Assembly (NCBI RefSeq): GCF_021130785.1
Contig: NC_060215.1
Span: 71,679,501 to 71,743,500, forward strand
DNA from: Homalodisca vitripennis
Taxonomy: Eukaryota > Arthropoda > Insecta > Hemiptera > Cicadellidae
Length of the DNA: 64,000 nt
Direction: 5' to 3'
Positions 1 through 12,474 of this stretch are shown here, piece after piece; the first letter of the stretch is position 1, and each line of letters starts with the position of its first letter. The translations under genes and the position numbers were made by a program. Below the pieces are notes generated by a model that saw only the letters and a list, made by a program, of their open reading frames with translations, had not been told where the DNA came from and did not search any database.

Positions 1-1950
1 GAACATGCCCTAACGTAATGGTTTCCTTTGCAAGAGTAAAGCTACATCAACAAGTAGAAAAATTAAATATACAGACTTTGTGGGAAAAGTACCAAAATCG
101 AAATTTTCCGATGATAAAGAATATATTCGAGTCTCCACTCAAAATTGCTAAGTGGAGCTTAACATCAATTTCTATACGCTTTTGAAGGGAAATTTTTATG
201 AAAAGGTCTGAAAGTAACAAAAAGGTGACAATTTCAGAAACGGGAGACCTGCACAAATCTTAATTGGACATAAGTAATGCTTAAATTTATAATTACCCGT
301 TGTAAGAGGTAACATATTGACTTTAAAATATATTTATTAAATATTACATGAATGAAACTATAAACACTGCAATATTAGAAACCACTTAAATGAAATTTAA
401 CTTTATTCTAGTCTCTCATTTATACATATATAATAATATCTCTGTCTAACGTGTAGTCTTAAAGAGGTATAGTTTGTTTTCATTTTGTTAGGGCGTATAA
501 GCTAGAAATAATTGTACGTAATCAAAATCGCTAGTGCACCTTTAAATTCTGTTGTTTTACCAAAACTTTGACTTGGTTAATTCACCAATGCTTTCACGAA
601 AACCAACTTATTTTGAGCTCGGTTTTTTTTAACTGTGATAAGACTTCCATATTATTTATGTTTTATCACATAAACTCATGTACATCCACGCGTTTAGGTC
701 CATGAAACATAGACATACTGTCCATCTACGACTTACTCCTCAAGTATACGTGAATTAAGAAATATTTAACTAGAGGCCAAAACTAACTGACGATGGCCTC
801 ACAACATAATGGCTTCTGCAATGAATTAAAACAAATTAATGCTCTGAAATGAGCCTGAAATATGCATTTTTTGTGGAAATAGTAAAACATAATATTCTTG
901 AAGAATGGCCGTATCACCCTCTCATCTACTCCTTTGACTTGCATTCTCATCATTGGCTATCTCAATAATCGTACATTTTATGCTTTATAAAAATAAACAA
1001 AAATAGAACCGAAACAAAACAGGAAGACCAGCTTACACTCTTAAAGAATTTATTATCATAGACAACTATTAGAATAGTACTCAACTAAAGTTTTCTGAAA
1101 TTAGACTAAACTACGGTCTACTTAATTTAACCTAGTGTATTTATCTATTGCTGCATTTTGTACGAAGTGTAGACGTTAATGTTGAAATTATACCTAAGAG
1201 GTTTGTGTGGGGCCGTATAAAATTATATTTTTTGTAATAAAATCTCTTTTAATTGCCTTCTTAAAAATCAAAATTGAACAATTTAACAAGATCTACAAAA
1301 CTTACTAGATTAGACACACTAAAAACCTTTTTGTTTTTATATATAAGGTTTAGCTGGAGGATGGCATTCAAATATAACTGGACACAGTGAAATAATTAAT
1401 TAATGAAAAATATTAGCATCCTTGATTTCTTATCTAAAAAACCAAAAAAAATAATATACTAATTTAAAGGTTGTGTATAAATAGTATCAACCATTGATAT
1501 GAGCCGAGAGCGTCAATACCACAAGGCAACAAGTAACCACAAATGTGTAAACATGAACTCCAAACATTGCAATAGTCCTTTTGGCCTTTGAATTTCCAAT
1601 ATACTCTGAACTCTAAGGATGTCAATTTGCATTCGGTCTCACTGGTCAACAAAGATGGATGCCTATAACCGCACAGTCTAAGGTGTCTGAAGAACTTTTT
1701 CAATACTGTTTACTTTGTACTGTATCAACTATCCTCTCTATTCAGTTTGATAAGATCCTCGCAACAGGTCCTTGCCCCTTGAGGACGGACATAAAATCAA
1801 TGATCCTTAGAAACATATTCAACTCATTTAGGTACAAAATTCATGTATGCAAGGAGTGCAAAATATTAAGTTAAAGTTTAACTTAAATTTTAAATTTAAG
1901 TTAAGGGAAACTAGCTACGGTACTCACTCTATACAGCTGATCCAGCAGAG
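1..1950. other. AT-rich stretch, nothing recognised
   Basis: No coding similarity, RNA gene or structured repeat was recognised. Short ORFs at 47-256, 1464-1703 and 1659-1874 have no recognisable domain and fit chance in AT-rich DNA. Confidence 0.5.
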
Positions 1951-1962
1951 AACCAGTATCAT

Positions 1963-2012
1963 GACAGGGGTGGCACCCCAGTCCCAGGGCCGTGGCCGCG
2001 GCCCAGGTTCAT
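1963..2012. other. GC-rich patch with short palindrome
   Basis: A GC-rich island of about 50 bp sits in AT-rich surroundings. GGGCCG at 1987-1992 pairs with CGGCCC at 1999-2004 across a 6-base loop. It may be a remnant of a GC-richer mobile element; no product is recognised. Confidence 0.4.
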
Positions 2013-2224
2013 GCTTCGTCATTACCACCTGAAACAGTCAACAATATTTTTAAATAAGTTGAAAATAAATCTAAGGTTTGCTTAATTCGACATTTTTCTT
2101 ATTGAATTCCTTATAACCGGATACTAATCTGACTACCCCATAATTCAACCTGTTGCCTCTGAATTCTTAAAATTTTTGTTTTGTTACTGAGACAGCTCTT
2201 TTTATACGCATGTCTTTTAATATA

Positions 2225-2410
2225 ACGTACAAGGTAGACGTACTCCACACCTCTGTATAGTAACGTTGTAGCGTAACAAGCTTCGCTGAAATTGCATGCA
2301 AAATGTCCACGTCGTTTCAATACTGAAAATTTCCAGCCCTTCGAGTGATAGAATTTGCTAACGCTCAGCCAAAAATAGCTTTCATACGATATGTCACCTT
2401 GTTGTAGAAG
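2225..2410 (+). repeat. Dispersed repeat family A, copy 1
   Basis: This copy shares an ordered set of blocks with the copies at about 22,715-23,010 and 23,155-23,355. The blocks are a segment beginning ACAAGGTA, a 'GCTTCG' block, a 'CCAGCC.TTCGAGTGAT' block, and 'GCTAACGCTCAGCCAAAA'. Similarity is patchy, so the copies are old. The minus-strand ORF at 2111-2320 is a by-product of the repeat. The family was not identified; it is a non-coding interspersed repeat as far as can be seen. Confidence 0.5.
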
Positions 2411-2733
2411 TCCTGAGAATCTTGATCATTACGATCCTTAAAACATATTATTTGGTCATTTTCCATTACGTCTTGTATTTATTATGTACTCCATTATTCA
2501 GTCTCTAAAGATAATAACAACTCTGATATTTATAAAGTGGAAACTTCGCAGATAACGCAAAGTAGACTAAACTTAATATAAAAATCAATGAGAGTTGTCA
2601 AATTAAAGTTACTTAAAGTATGTCCCACAGTTGTGTAGTCAAGGACAGCAGATGTATCTTGTTCTATGCAATAATCTAAAATATATTTTATAAATAATGA
2701 TCTAGAAGAAATTTATAATGAATAATCACAAAG

Positions 2734-2735
<2 letters not shown>

Positions 2736-2790
<55 letters not shown>

Positions 2791-2791
2791 A
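2736..2791. repeat. (TA)n microsatellite
   Basis: About 55 bp of TA dinucleotides with one extra A near 2766 interrupting the run. Confidence 0.97.
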
Positions 2792-2870
2792 AGGAATTTA
2801 AAATTTGGATAATAATACTACAAAATATTGTAATAAATGGCAATAAATATATGAAAATATAATTGTATAC

Positions 2871-2898
2871 ATTAGTTATTCTATATTCAATAGGATAA

Positions 2899-2903
<5 letters not shown>
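2871..2903. other. Short hairpin abutting TA repeat
   Basis: A 14-base arm at 2871-2884 pairs with 2890-2903 with 13 of 14 matches across a 5-base loop. It runs directly into the next TA repeat. Confidence 0.7.

Positions 2904-2951
<48 letters not shown>
2902..2951. repeat. (TA)n microsatellite
   Basis: About 49 bp of uninterrupted TA dinucleotides, the second TA tract within 200 bp. Confidence 0.97.
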
Positions 2952-2955
<4 letters not shown>

Positions 2956-5900
2956 TGTTAAAACCTCCAGCGGAAAATTGTTTCTGGAAATCCTTTTATG
3001 TAATTCAATAAGTAAAATTAAATTCTATGGAAAATTCCTTTAATTAAAGAGGCGGAGTTAGGGCTGTAAAGCTCTCTCTACCACTCAACCTTTGTTTAAA
3101 TGTTTTTAAATAAAAAAGGATACATTTTAAAGAACCGCTAACACAGATAAAGTATAACTGTCATAAAAGATTCGTGCTCTAAAGTCAGTATGACCTACTT
3201 TATTGACAAAAGACGGGGTAAATTCAGCAGACGTGTCTTTATTTCCTATTGGTGTAAAAAGTACCAGCCCACACACCCCAGGCTGAAAGGCGAGTCCTGA
3301 GGGAATAAGATATGACGAAATCAACCACCCTCACTGCAGCTCAGGCGTAGCAGCAAATGACACGTTATATATAAGGTCAAATAATATACATACAAAGGAA
3401 GGCTGAAAAGTTATCAACCTGAGGAATTTAAACAAATGATAAATTATCGGTAATAAATTTGATTTTGTACACATTTTCCATTTAGACCACAACATATTTT
3501 ACTTAAGGAAATAGGTCTAGTAATTATATGTATTACTTAATTTCGTTATTATTATTATATCTTGTTACTTTTTAATTTTTAATACAGGGTTAAGAGTTGA
3601 AAGAAATAAAAACATATAATAAGAATAACAAAATAAAAATAATACGCAAAATTACTATACGTAATTACTATTACGGATTGGTTGTCTTTCTGATGCATCT
3701 GACTGTGTAATTTCTTATACAATTCCTTTGTGACAATAAATTAGTTATTGTGTTACAATTTGGATATTAATTGTAAATGGATTGTTAGATAGCAATGTTA
3801 GGAAAACAGTATTCAATTAGCATATACGTTTGTGAAAATCGATCACACATCCGTGAATATCCATCTAATGACTTTTAACAGTTTTGAGTTTTATTTTAAG
3901 AAAAGAAAGAACACGTTTAATTTTCAAATACGTTACGGAATTTGTTTATTTTTTTGTTTTTTTCTTTGTTAACTGCTATTTATTTAAATTTTATGACGAA
4001 TACAATAAAGGGTATTCAATAAAAATAAGCAGTAATAGCCAGCGAACGTACTTAGGATCCAATGTGTACTAAAAGCTACGATTTACCTGTGGGTAACTAT
4101 AACAACCCCAACTCAGATTTAATACTCAATTAAAATAGATTAAGCAAGTTTTATAAGATGAATTACATTGATTAATTTAAAGAAAATAAATATTTGTACA
4201 TTTAACAAAATGTAACTGTTGCTTATATTTTTATTTTGCAATGTAAAGTGAATTAATTAGATTCACAAATAAGCAAAAATCAAGAATGGCAAGGCATACT
4301 TTTCTTATAGCCAATGAGAAGCACCTATACTCACGAATATACTCCTTTAAAAGAATGTACAGGGTTTCCGAAAAAGAATGCCCAGATTTTTAAAAGCCGT
4401 TATTTAAAAACTACTCAAGATAACTAAATGATTTTAACGTCAAGTTGAATTTGAAATAATTAAGTTTTGTTTTTTATAAGGAGATGTTGGGCTTGACATG
4501 CGCAAAACAGCTGCGCAGCGGCAGTCCTCTATCGTGACTGACACGCTTGGCGCCAGTTGCAAGTACAATGTTTACGGCACAACAGAAGGTGCAGTGGGTT
4601 CTGTTATGAGCATAGTCAAAATAAATTGTTCCCGTGCAGTGTCGATTTCGAGTTACGTATCGAAGTCAAAATTTGCCAGATGATAAAGCCATTTGTCGCT
4701 GATTTTAACAGTTACGCAACATAGGAAGTGTGTCGAATGGATATTCAACACATTTTGGTAGGATTGAAGTCTAAATGTTTTACGAATAACATCGTTGACT
4801 GTCAATGTGGGTGTGATTATCTGAAGACTTCTATGAACAATCGATTTCTTCGGGGAATTTAGTTATCTTTTAATTTGACGTTTAAATAATTTAATTATTT
4901 TGAATAAAGTAACGTTCGTTCAAAATCCTAGTATTATTTTTCAGGGACCATGTACATACTTGTGAAAGCTAAAAATGTGGGCAATAATTGTTCCCACAAA
5001 CAATTTCAATTTCAATTCTTGTTTTCATAAACTAAGAAACACAAAACGATAAACCTCAGTCGGTCTCTGAAATTGGTTCAGTAAAAAACTTTATAAATGT
5101 ATACCGAATGGAAACATGATAGAACATGAAATAGAACATTAGTCTACAGATACAGAGTATACAATTAAGACTATCTCAATTTTATTTTTGTTTATGTTTT
5201 TTATTAATAGCGTTACGGCTGACATCATATGTGAACCAGGAAACTTTGCGTCAATGCAAACCCCCGCATAAACACAAAGCACAAAAAAGCGCAAAAATCC
5301 TGAGCAAATTTGAGATATACCAGGTGTCCTAAAACCCAGGAGGTCTCACAAAATATCAATCTTTGAGGATCAGAAAAAATATTCGCTGCAATAAAAGTAT
5401 CATCTCGCTTTTACTGTTTAACAAATGCTCATAAAGAGATGTCATCTGTGAATATTTACATGACCCAACTAGGAGTGCTTTGGTGTATCAGAAATTGTTA
5501 CGGCTCCGCCAAAAACAGGTGTTTATAAGGATTGGTAAACAATTTTAACTGTAGGATTCACATATTATTATTTCACATTTACTTTGATAAGAATCCGTTT
5601 TTACTAGCAATTAGAGAGCAATGAATAGTGGTCTCGAGAATGAAAGGAACCGGGATCAATCGACTTCTGGTCGGTGCTGATTATCGAATTAAAAGAGATA
5701 GCAATGGGCTTGAAGTCGAATTCAGATTCCTCTACATAGGAATTTTCGCAATCATAAAGTTGAGCACCTGAGTAGAACTATATTATTGTCTACGTCAACA
5801 GGCATAGGTTTCACTGTTTACGGTCAATACACGTGTAACTACTGAGTCATAGTTTCCTTACTAATCAGTGCGGACTCACAAATAGAACAGTATAAGCGAC

Positions 5901-6535
5901 GCGTTATTTCATATCAGTACATTTATACAAGGAGAAATCGGTGAAAACCCTTACTTACATGTTTAAACTTGGTAAATGGGTACTAACTATTACATGTTAT
6001 TGAGATTGATCAGCTGTTTGGCAGCTGAAGTATCATACGAGTATAATATATTCTGATGCGATTATAACGTCCTGTATCAATTTGTACTTAACGTATCTAT
6101 ATGTACTGAAATGATCTGCTGTTCTTTGTTATTTTATTAGTTTACTTAAACCCTTGTAGGAAAGCTAGATTTCGGTTTTGAATAAAGCACAAATGATGTG
6201 TCCACTACACGTGTGATATTTTACTTTGTTATGCCTTCTAGTAGGCTTTATCTGACTAAACATTAATTTTTGATTTTGCAGTTCCAATTCGGAAAAGTAT
6301 TTTATTTCGTTTTACCTAGTCATTGACTAAACTGTCTTAAAGAACGGAAAATTAAAGGAACATACGCTTTTCAATTATGTAAATTAGCTGGAGATATTAC
6401 TAAAACGCTGGGTTTTAAAGTATAGCTTATTATTTCTACTCATACAGAAAGATAAAATCTAATTTTGGAAATGGTGGCTCAACCATGGCAACACAATTTC
6501 TAACATTAGAAGCCGCCTTTAGTAAAACTATCTTC
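2952..6535. other. AT-rich stretch, nothing firmly recognised
   Basis: No gene is recognised. Around 4362 the sequence ACAGGGTTTCCGAAAAAGAA resembles the kind of end seen on some DNA transposons, and 4490-4680 is less AT-rich than its surroundings. No matching inverted partner was found, so no element is called. The minus-strand ORF at 3127-3324 (65 codons) is unrecognised. Confidence 0.4.
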
Positions 6536-6540
6536 AATTT

Positions 6541-6570
6541 ACTCCATAAGAACAATGTTACGCCTCGTGG
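6541..6570 (+). repeat. Fragment related to the 27-kb foldback arm
   Basis: A run of about 30 bp (CCATAAGAACAATGTTA, then GCCTC) matches the left arm of the foldback element at 27,063-27,088. This suggests a short dispersed copy of that family. The interval from 6571 to 7152 holds nothing recognised. Confidence 0.4.
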
Positions 6571-7152
6571 AGTTTTACGTTTTTCTTTTTAAATAGTCCA
6601 AACGCTTTTTAGTGTTTTTTGCACATTATATATTGTTTAGTAATTATTACACGATGAAGTATAACAAAGATTGAGATTTTTTCTGAATACCCTACAGAAA
6701 TATCGTATAAACTAAAAAACATTCCGATGCGTATCAATGATTTGTTTTATTTTATCGTGAACTTGTTATTATAATGTTACTTTGAATAATTATCTAATAT
6801 TAGTACCAATCGAGAATTAATATTTTGAAATTTTACGATATCTGCATAAAATTCATGTCAATCAGGGTTCAGACAATATGTTTCATACAGTAAAAAAAGG
6901 AAATTCATCCTGAATCAAATTGTATTTTATCTATATAAAAATAATGATTGATTGGAAATTATAGTTTTAATAGACGTAACAATGTTCAATACTTCATTTT
7001 GAGTTATGGCAAATAGACGGATTTACATCCATTAGATGCATTACCTTTTCAAAGGTTGTGAACTTTAATAAAGCAATTGAAAAACAAGTTAAAAATAAAA
7101 ATATACACTAGATACTTCTATTGCATCTATTTTCAGTCAGCAACGTAGTTCA

Positions 7153-7347
7153 AAGATGTCCTCCAGGAATGTAATGTACGAGCAGTGTAGGAGCACAGAA
7201 GCATGATGTATTAGAGTTCTGATGTGAAGGAATAAAGTGTAATTGTTGCCGCCTTGCGCTCCTCATCAGGCTTTATATCTCTATCGATCCGAAATATTCC
7301 AGCCCAGGGCGCTTATAAGTAGGAGACTCTTTTACTAGCGTCTATAC
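7153..7347 (+). repeat. Long inverted repeat, left arm
   Basis: About 195 bp here are the reverse complement of 12,274-12,471, with only scattered substitutions. The outer edges are both AAGATGTCCTCCAGGAATG. The arms enclose about 4.9 kb. They could be terminal inverted repeats of one large DNA element, or two opposite-orientation copies of a short repeat. No clear target-site duplication flanks the outer ends and no transposase is visible between the arms. Confidence 0.85.
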
Positions 7348-8962
7348 TCTGGTGGAAAAACTTGAGGACTCATATTTAATACCTTCCTTTCTTTCCTATA
7401 ATGAAGTGGGTTTCAAAGGGAGTGCGCGAGTTATTCAAGATATGTGCTTTTGAGTAACGCAAAGAATTCAGTTCGCGCACCATAAAATGTAAGTTTATAT
7501 TGTTTAAATTTTTGACGCGCACAGCTTTTTAACTTAAGTATACAACCTTGTAAGTAGAGGGGGTTTCTTAACCACTCTGGAAGATTTTCAATAACTTCCA
7601 GAGAAAGAGCGGATTAGAAGACCTCAGACACATAATGCGTGATGTTTGGCAAACTTTAGATTAGAGGCTTTCTGGACCAATAGGTACTCATCGCTATTTT
7701 ATCTCGGCATTAACATAAACACTGGAAAAACAGTACAAACACTTTTATATTTGATTAATAAAAAATGTATCTTCTCAACGTATTCTGAAATATATTTCAG
7801 GATTATCAGACTTATATTTTCTTTTTAAAACAATCATTCACTTAACTATTAATATAGTTTTACAGTAGAAAAATGTTGAAGGGAATAATAAAATTTCACA
7901 AAAACTGTCTTTGTTATGAGTTCTTCGGTAGTTCTTAATACTGACATATAAAGAGAGTGGCACAACAAATTAAAATTAATCTCTTCTTCAAAGACAATAT
8001 CACTGAAAGACAAACTGTTAATTCCAAATGAACTTCCAATTACAACTTAAATTCTTTTCTAATGAGTGTAAGGAGTGTTTTGACTCACAACATGCAACCC
8101 TTGATCCTATCACTGTTCCCCGGTTTATTAAGTAGCAAAGAGTGACAGAAATTTGGATCAATCACCATTTTGGCAACCCTCTAAACCCTAACCTTACCGA
8201 GGGTGGTGTCTGGAATTAGCCACGTGGACTCAGATCTGGGTAATAAAGGGTAAGTTAATTTAAGTATATAGCGGTAATCTTTATTTTAGGGCTATAAAAT
8301 ATTACGATCTTATTTTTTGTTGTAGACTTTCATGTAATTCATTCTTTAAACATCCAAAAGGTATAGGACTACAAGAACAACTACAAATTGTTTGATGCGT
8401 ACTTTTAAAGTGTGTGCCATCTTCTACAACTGTACTACCAAAAATAAATAATTAAAAGTGTTTGATGTTTAATACTGTAATTATATGGTAAAACTCAAGA
8501 ACGTTTACTTCAGCCGTCTTCTAAGTCCTTAAAACTTTAAAGAAATATTTTAGATTTTAATATACAAATCTAGTGTTGTTAAAGCTTAATAACCACCCCC
8601 CTTCCGTCTTATACTGTAAATATACACTGAGTGAACTATATTTAAGCCTTAAAATATTTTATTAACACAATTATTTATTATGAAAGCCAATTTTTATAAT
8701 TAGTAGAGTAACTACAATTTCGACTGCATTATTTTGAGGTCCGTTAGAAAAGGGAGCTAAGGTTTTTACACGATTTTGCATTTCTTCAAACTTCGGCGAA
8801 TCCCAAACATTTGGTGATTTTACTTTTGCTCTATTTCATAGCCACAAAAATATATAGCAGCTGTCTAGAATCTATTTCCTATTTCCCGAGTACTTAAAAT
8901 ACACACAGCTTCAAATTTGCCGGACATATATATGGAATCCAGACATCCAGACATATCCAGAC
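7348..8962. other. Interior of inverted-repeat pair, nothing recognised
   Basis: AT-rich sequence without recognisable coding potential. Confidence 0.5.
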
Positions 8963-9115
8963 ATTTTTGATAAGTCAACATTGGTCTATACGAGGATAAA
9001 AAAATTATAGTTATATTTACTGTTTCTAAGGAAATAAATATGTAACGGCATAATCGTAATTATGTGGTTTATAAATTTAAAAGAGTTCTGTTACGAAATA
9101 TCTTGGATCAAAAAT
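8963..9115 (+). repeat. 153-bp duplicated unit, copy 1
   Basis: Nearly identical to 9443-9597; the two single-base differences that stand out are both insertions in copy 2. The unit begins ATTTTTGAT and ends ATCAAAAAT, which are exact reverse complements, so each copy has 9-bp terminal inverted repeats. This fits a small MITE-like element or a local duplication. No flanking target-site duplication could be assigned. Confidence 0.9.
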
Positions 9116-9442
9116 ATATGGAAGTATATATATTGTAGGACATTTTTGGAGGCTCGAAGTTTCCATTAAAGGGTAAATAAATAAAAATTAATTTATTTGG
9201 AAGTGTAAGAGTAAATTATAAGAAACTGGCCATTTGTTTAAAAATAATAAGGAAAATTAACATTATGTAATAATGTGTAAACTTATTTAATATATTCATC
9301 TGAATAGGTACTTAAAAACTTTTTGGATATTTTAAAGTTCAAAATTTGTTCACACTTGTAACTACAATTTTATATTTCCAAATACGCGCAAGTACCGTAT
9401 CAAATTAATTAGTTTCTCATATTAGATCATAAGGACTGATGG

Positions 9443-9597
9443 ATTTTTGATAAGTCAACATTGGTCTATACGAGGATAAAAAAATTATAGTTATATTTAC
9501 TGTTTCTAAGGAAATAAATATGTAACGGCATAATCGTAATTATGTGGGTTTATAAAGTTTAAAAGAGTTCTGTTACGAAATATCTTGGATCAAAAAT
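9443..9597 (+). repeat. 153-bp duplicated unit, copy 2
   Basis: Second copy of the 8963-9115 unit in direct orientation, offset by exactly 480 bp. It differs by an extra G in the GTGGGTTTA run and an extra G in TAAAGTTTA. The high similarity implies a recent duplication compared with other repeats in this window. Confidence 0.9.
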
Positions 9598-12273
9598 CAG
9601 TATTTTGATCACAATTTCTAGCAAATAAATATTTCCAAATGAACACACAATTAATAACAATGCTAATCAAAATATAGGTACATTGGCTCAAAAAAGAATT
9701 ATATATTTTCATTAAAAATAAACTCTTTTATTCGTATTAGGTGGTGGACCAAATTAATAATATTTTACTACTGAGCCCAAATGTAGAATACGAAATTTGA
9801 TATGAGTGAAGCATTGAAATAAGCTATATTTATTTCAATGTGTTTGGAAAAGAACATCAGACAAGAGGAACGGTTATTATCCAAACCAATTTGACTAACT
9901 GTATAATACTCTCTCACGAAATAATACTTATAGTTTAAATAGTCCTTTACTTATTAAATAGTATATATTTTTAAGTGGATAAATGGAACTCTGATTCTAA
10001 TGCTGCACAGTTTTCTGAGAGAATTATTGGCAACAGAAAGATATATCTTTCTTTCCGGAACATTATCTATTTCGAAACTGCTTTGCTTTTTAATAAAAAA
10101 ACATAAGAATAATACAACTGTCCTATATTGATACTATTAGAACATGTATTCTTAGTTATAAATGGATTGGCAGCTTAATCTTATAAAAAGATAATTAACC
10201 AATAACTCTCAATATAGTAAGTTTAATCTATGTGAACATAAGTAACAAACGTAATTTAATGTAATAGCTGAAGAAAACATGTAACTGGGTCCCATTCCGT
10301 ATTCAGATGTGCTCATACAGTGGGTGGAAACAAACTAATAAATAACACGCGGAATCAGCGACTAGCTACTTGTTCGGACAGTACGACCTGGACTAAACGA
10401 AACGTGGGCGAAATGAAGCTGTTTATTCTTTTAATTATTTTTAACCAGTTTAAGAGAAACCATGATCTTATGAAATTTTGGTTTGTTATAACTCAATATT
10501 AGAGTCTTGGATTAAATGGAACTGGGTTTCCTAACCAGTTAGAACAGACCACTGTTTTAATAACCGTGAGGGGGAACAAACGAAACATTCTCAACGTTGA
10601 AGATTCAAAGGAATTGTCATGGTGCGATCAGACCACAGACATCTTTGCTCTCTTTCTTCGTCTCTACTCGGATTTAAAATTTATCACTTTTATCTCAAAG
10701 GTTATGCGACGGTAGACATTAGACCTCACCCTGTCCTTATTCCGACATGCCATAACATATAGCTTTTCCTTAAAAGTCTATCTAATGCGGCTCTATAATC
10801 TGTATGATCATACATTTTGCTTGGTTAAAGAAATATTATTATAATATAACATTTTTGTGTACATGTTTTAGTACAAACCAAAATGATAAGGCTTATTATC
10901 ATAGGCCCCTACTTCATCATAGGAAACGTAGGGTTGTTTCTGACATTTGGTATGGTTTAGCGATACAAGTAATTAGTAACACTATGTTTTGAAATCTGCA
11001 ATCTGATTTCTTCTCCAGGTGGAAAGAGTAAACTTCCCTTACCGGTATATGGAATTGCTACAACTATTCGTTCAATGCAATTATTCTGGGTTAGTGAGTA
11101 AAATATACCCTCCAAAGTGGCAATGGGTTTTTCAGCGTCTCAAGTTCATGCCAATATATACATATATACATGGAGGAGTATGAGTAAATAGCCTTGGCCT
11201 TGGCTTTAGTTCAGTTCAAACTGAGAATTTGGTGGAGATACGTAAATCATACCTTTGATGTTTTTACTCATAGAGATAACAAATTGAACGGGTTTTTGCA
11301 TCACATTAATAGTATTTCTCCTTCCATCTACTTCATAATGGAAGTGGAAGTCCAAATCAGGTTTTTTTTGTTATTATGTGTGTGTGACACAGAAAACAAT
11401 CAAACCATAAAACATCTCTCAATGTATGAAGTGACCTGCTTGTTATTTTGTAGAACAAGGAGCTTATATTAAGATAAAGTGGGATTAAAATAGAAAATTA
11501 TGAATGTTTAATCGGATTTTAGGCAGAATAGACAGCCTCAGTCAGTAGTAAACAAGTACAAATGAAACAGAAGAATTATTTCTGTGTTATTAAACCAGAA
11601 CTAAATATGTGTTTATCTTAATCTCTTATGTGTTGGGATTATCGGAGAAAATTAGAAAAGTAGGTAGAAAATACAACACTATAAATGCGTTACTGTGTTA
11701 CCCAAAGTCTCTTAAAATCGAAATAGCACACAGGGTTCCAAGGACTTTGACAATACAAAATGAACAGCTTGTAGCAGACAAAAAGATAATTAAAAGTTAG
11801 GATAAACGATCAACTAAGAAAACACGAGAAAATGGCTAATAAAAGAGTAAAACATTGTACACCATTGTTGGTTTTGAAAATCATCATATGAAATCGGATG
11901 GTAACAAAATAATACAGTGGGTACCTCACATCTTTAAAAGGAAATTAATCAAGGCTTCATACATTAAATTAGAGGACAAACCGATCAGTCAACCATCAGT
12001 CGAAATTTAGTAACTTTCGTTGCCATTTAGAAAAATTAACTAGCAAAGAAACTTAAAGTATCATACAGATTTCTAATAAACTGGAATCACAGTATGGTTA
12101 TAAGAAGGCCATCTAGATTGAACCAATAATAAAGAGGGTCCACCCTCATTTCTTGATTTGACGCCATATCATTTCTCTCTTCAGGAAAAAATCCTGATCC
12201 GTCACAATTCGTTCATCGTAAAAAACAAACTTTAAACAAAGAAACGTACGTGTGAGTCCTCAGTTTAACCGGA
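9598..12273. other. Interior of inverted-repeat pair, nothing recognised
   Basis: AT-rich sequence with short ORFs only (60-92 codons at 10,320, 10,804, 11,194 and 11,609), none with a recognisable domain. Confidence 0.5.
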
Positions 12274-12471
12274 CAATTTTATACACTAGTAAGAGAGTCT
12301 CATACTTATAAGCGCCCTGGGCTGGAATATTTCGGATCGATAGAGATATAAAGCCTGATGAGGAGCGCAAGGCGGCAACAATTACACTTTATTCCTTCAC
12401 ATCAGAACTCTAATACATCATGCTTCTTTGCTCCTACACTGCTCGTACATTACATTCCTGGAGGACATCTT
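12274..12471 (-). repeat. Long inverted repeat, right arm
   Basis: Reverse complement of 7153-7347 (see that entry). It ends GAGGACATCTT at 12,471, mirroring the left arm's outer edge. Confidence 0.85.
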
Positions 12472-12474
12472 AGA

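Noticed and set aside
4362..4940. A DNA transposon starting ACAGGGTTTCCG
   Set aside because: No inverted partner end or transposase motif was found within several kilobases.
8963..9597. The 153-bp direct repeats as LTRs (TG...CA edges inside the unit)
   Set aside because: Identity extends past the TG and CA on both sides of both copies, there is no primer-binding site or polypurine tract, and only 327 bp lie between them.
10615..10660. RSDHRHL as the SDH motif of a LINE endonuclease
   Set aside because: Isolated short match with no supporting endonuclease or RT sequence nearby.
12355..12385. CTGATGAG followed by GC-rich sequence as a hammerhead ribozyme
   Set aside because: No GAAA at the required position and no consistent stem II or stem I.
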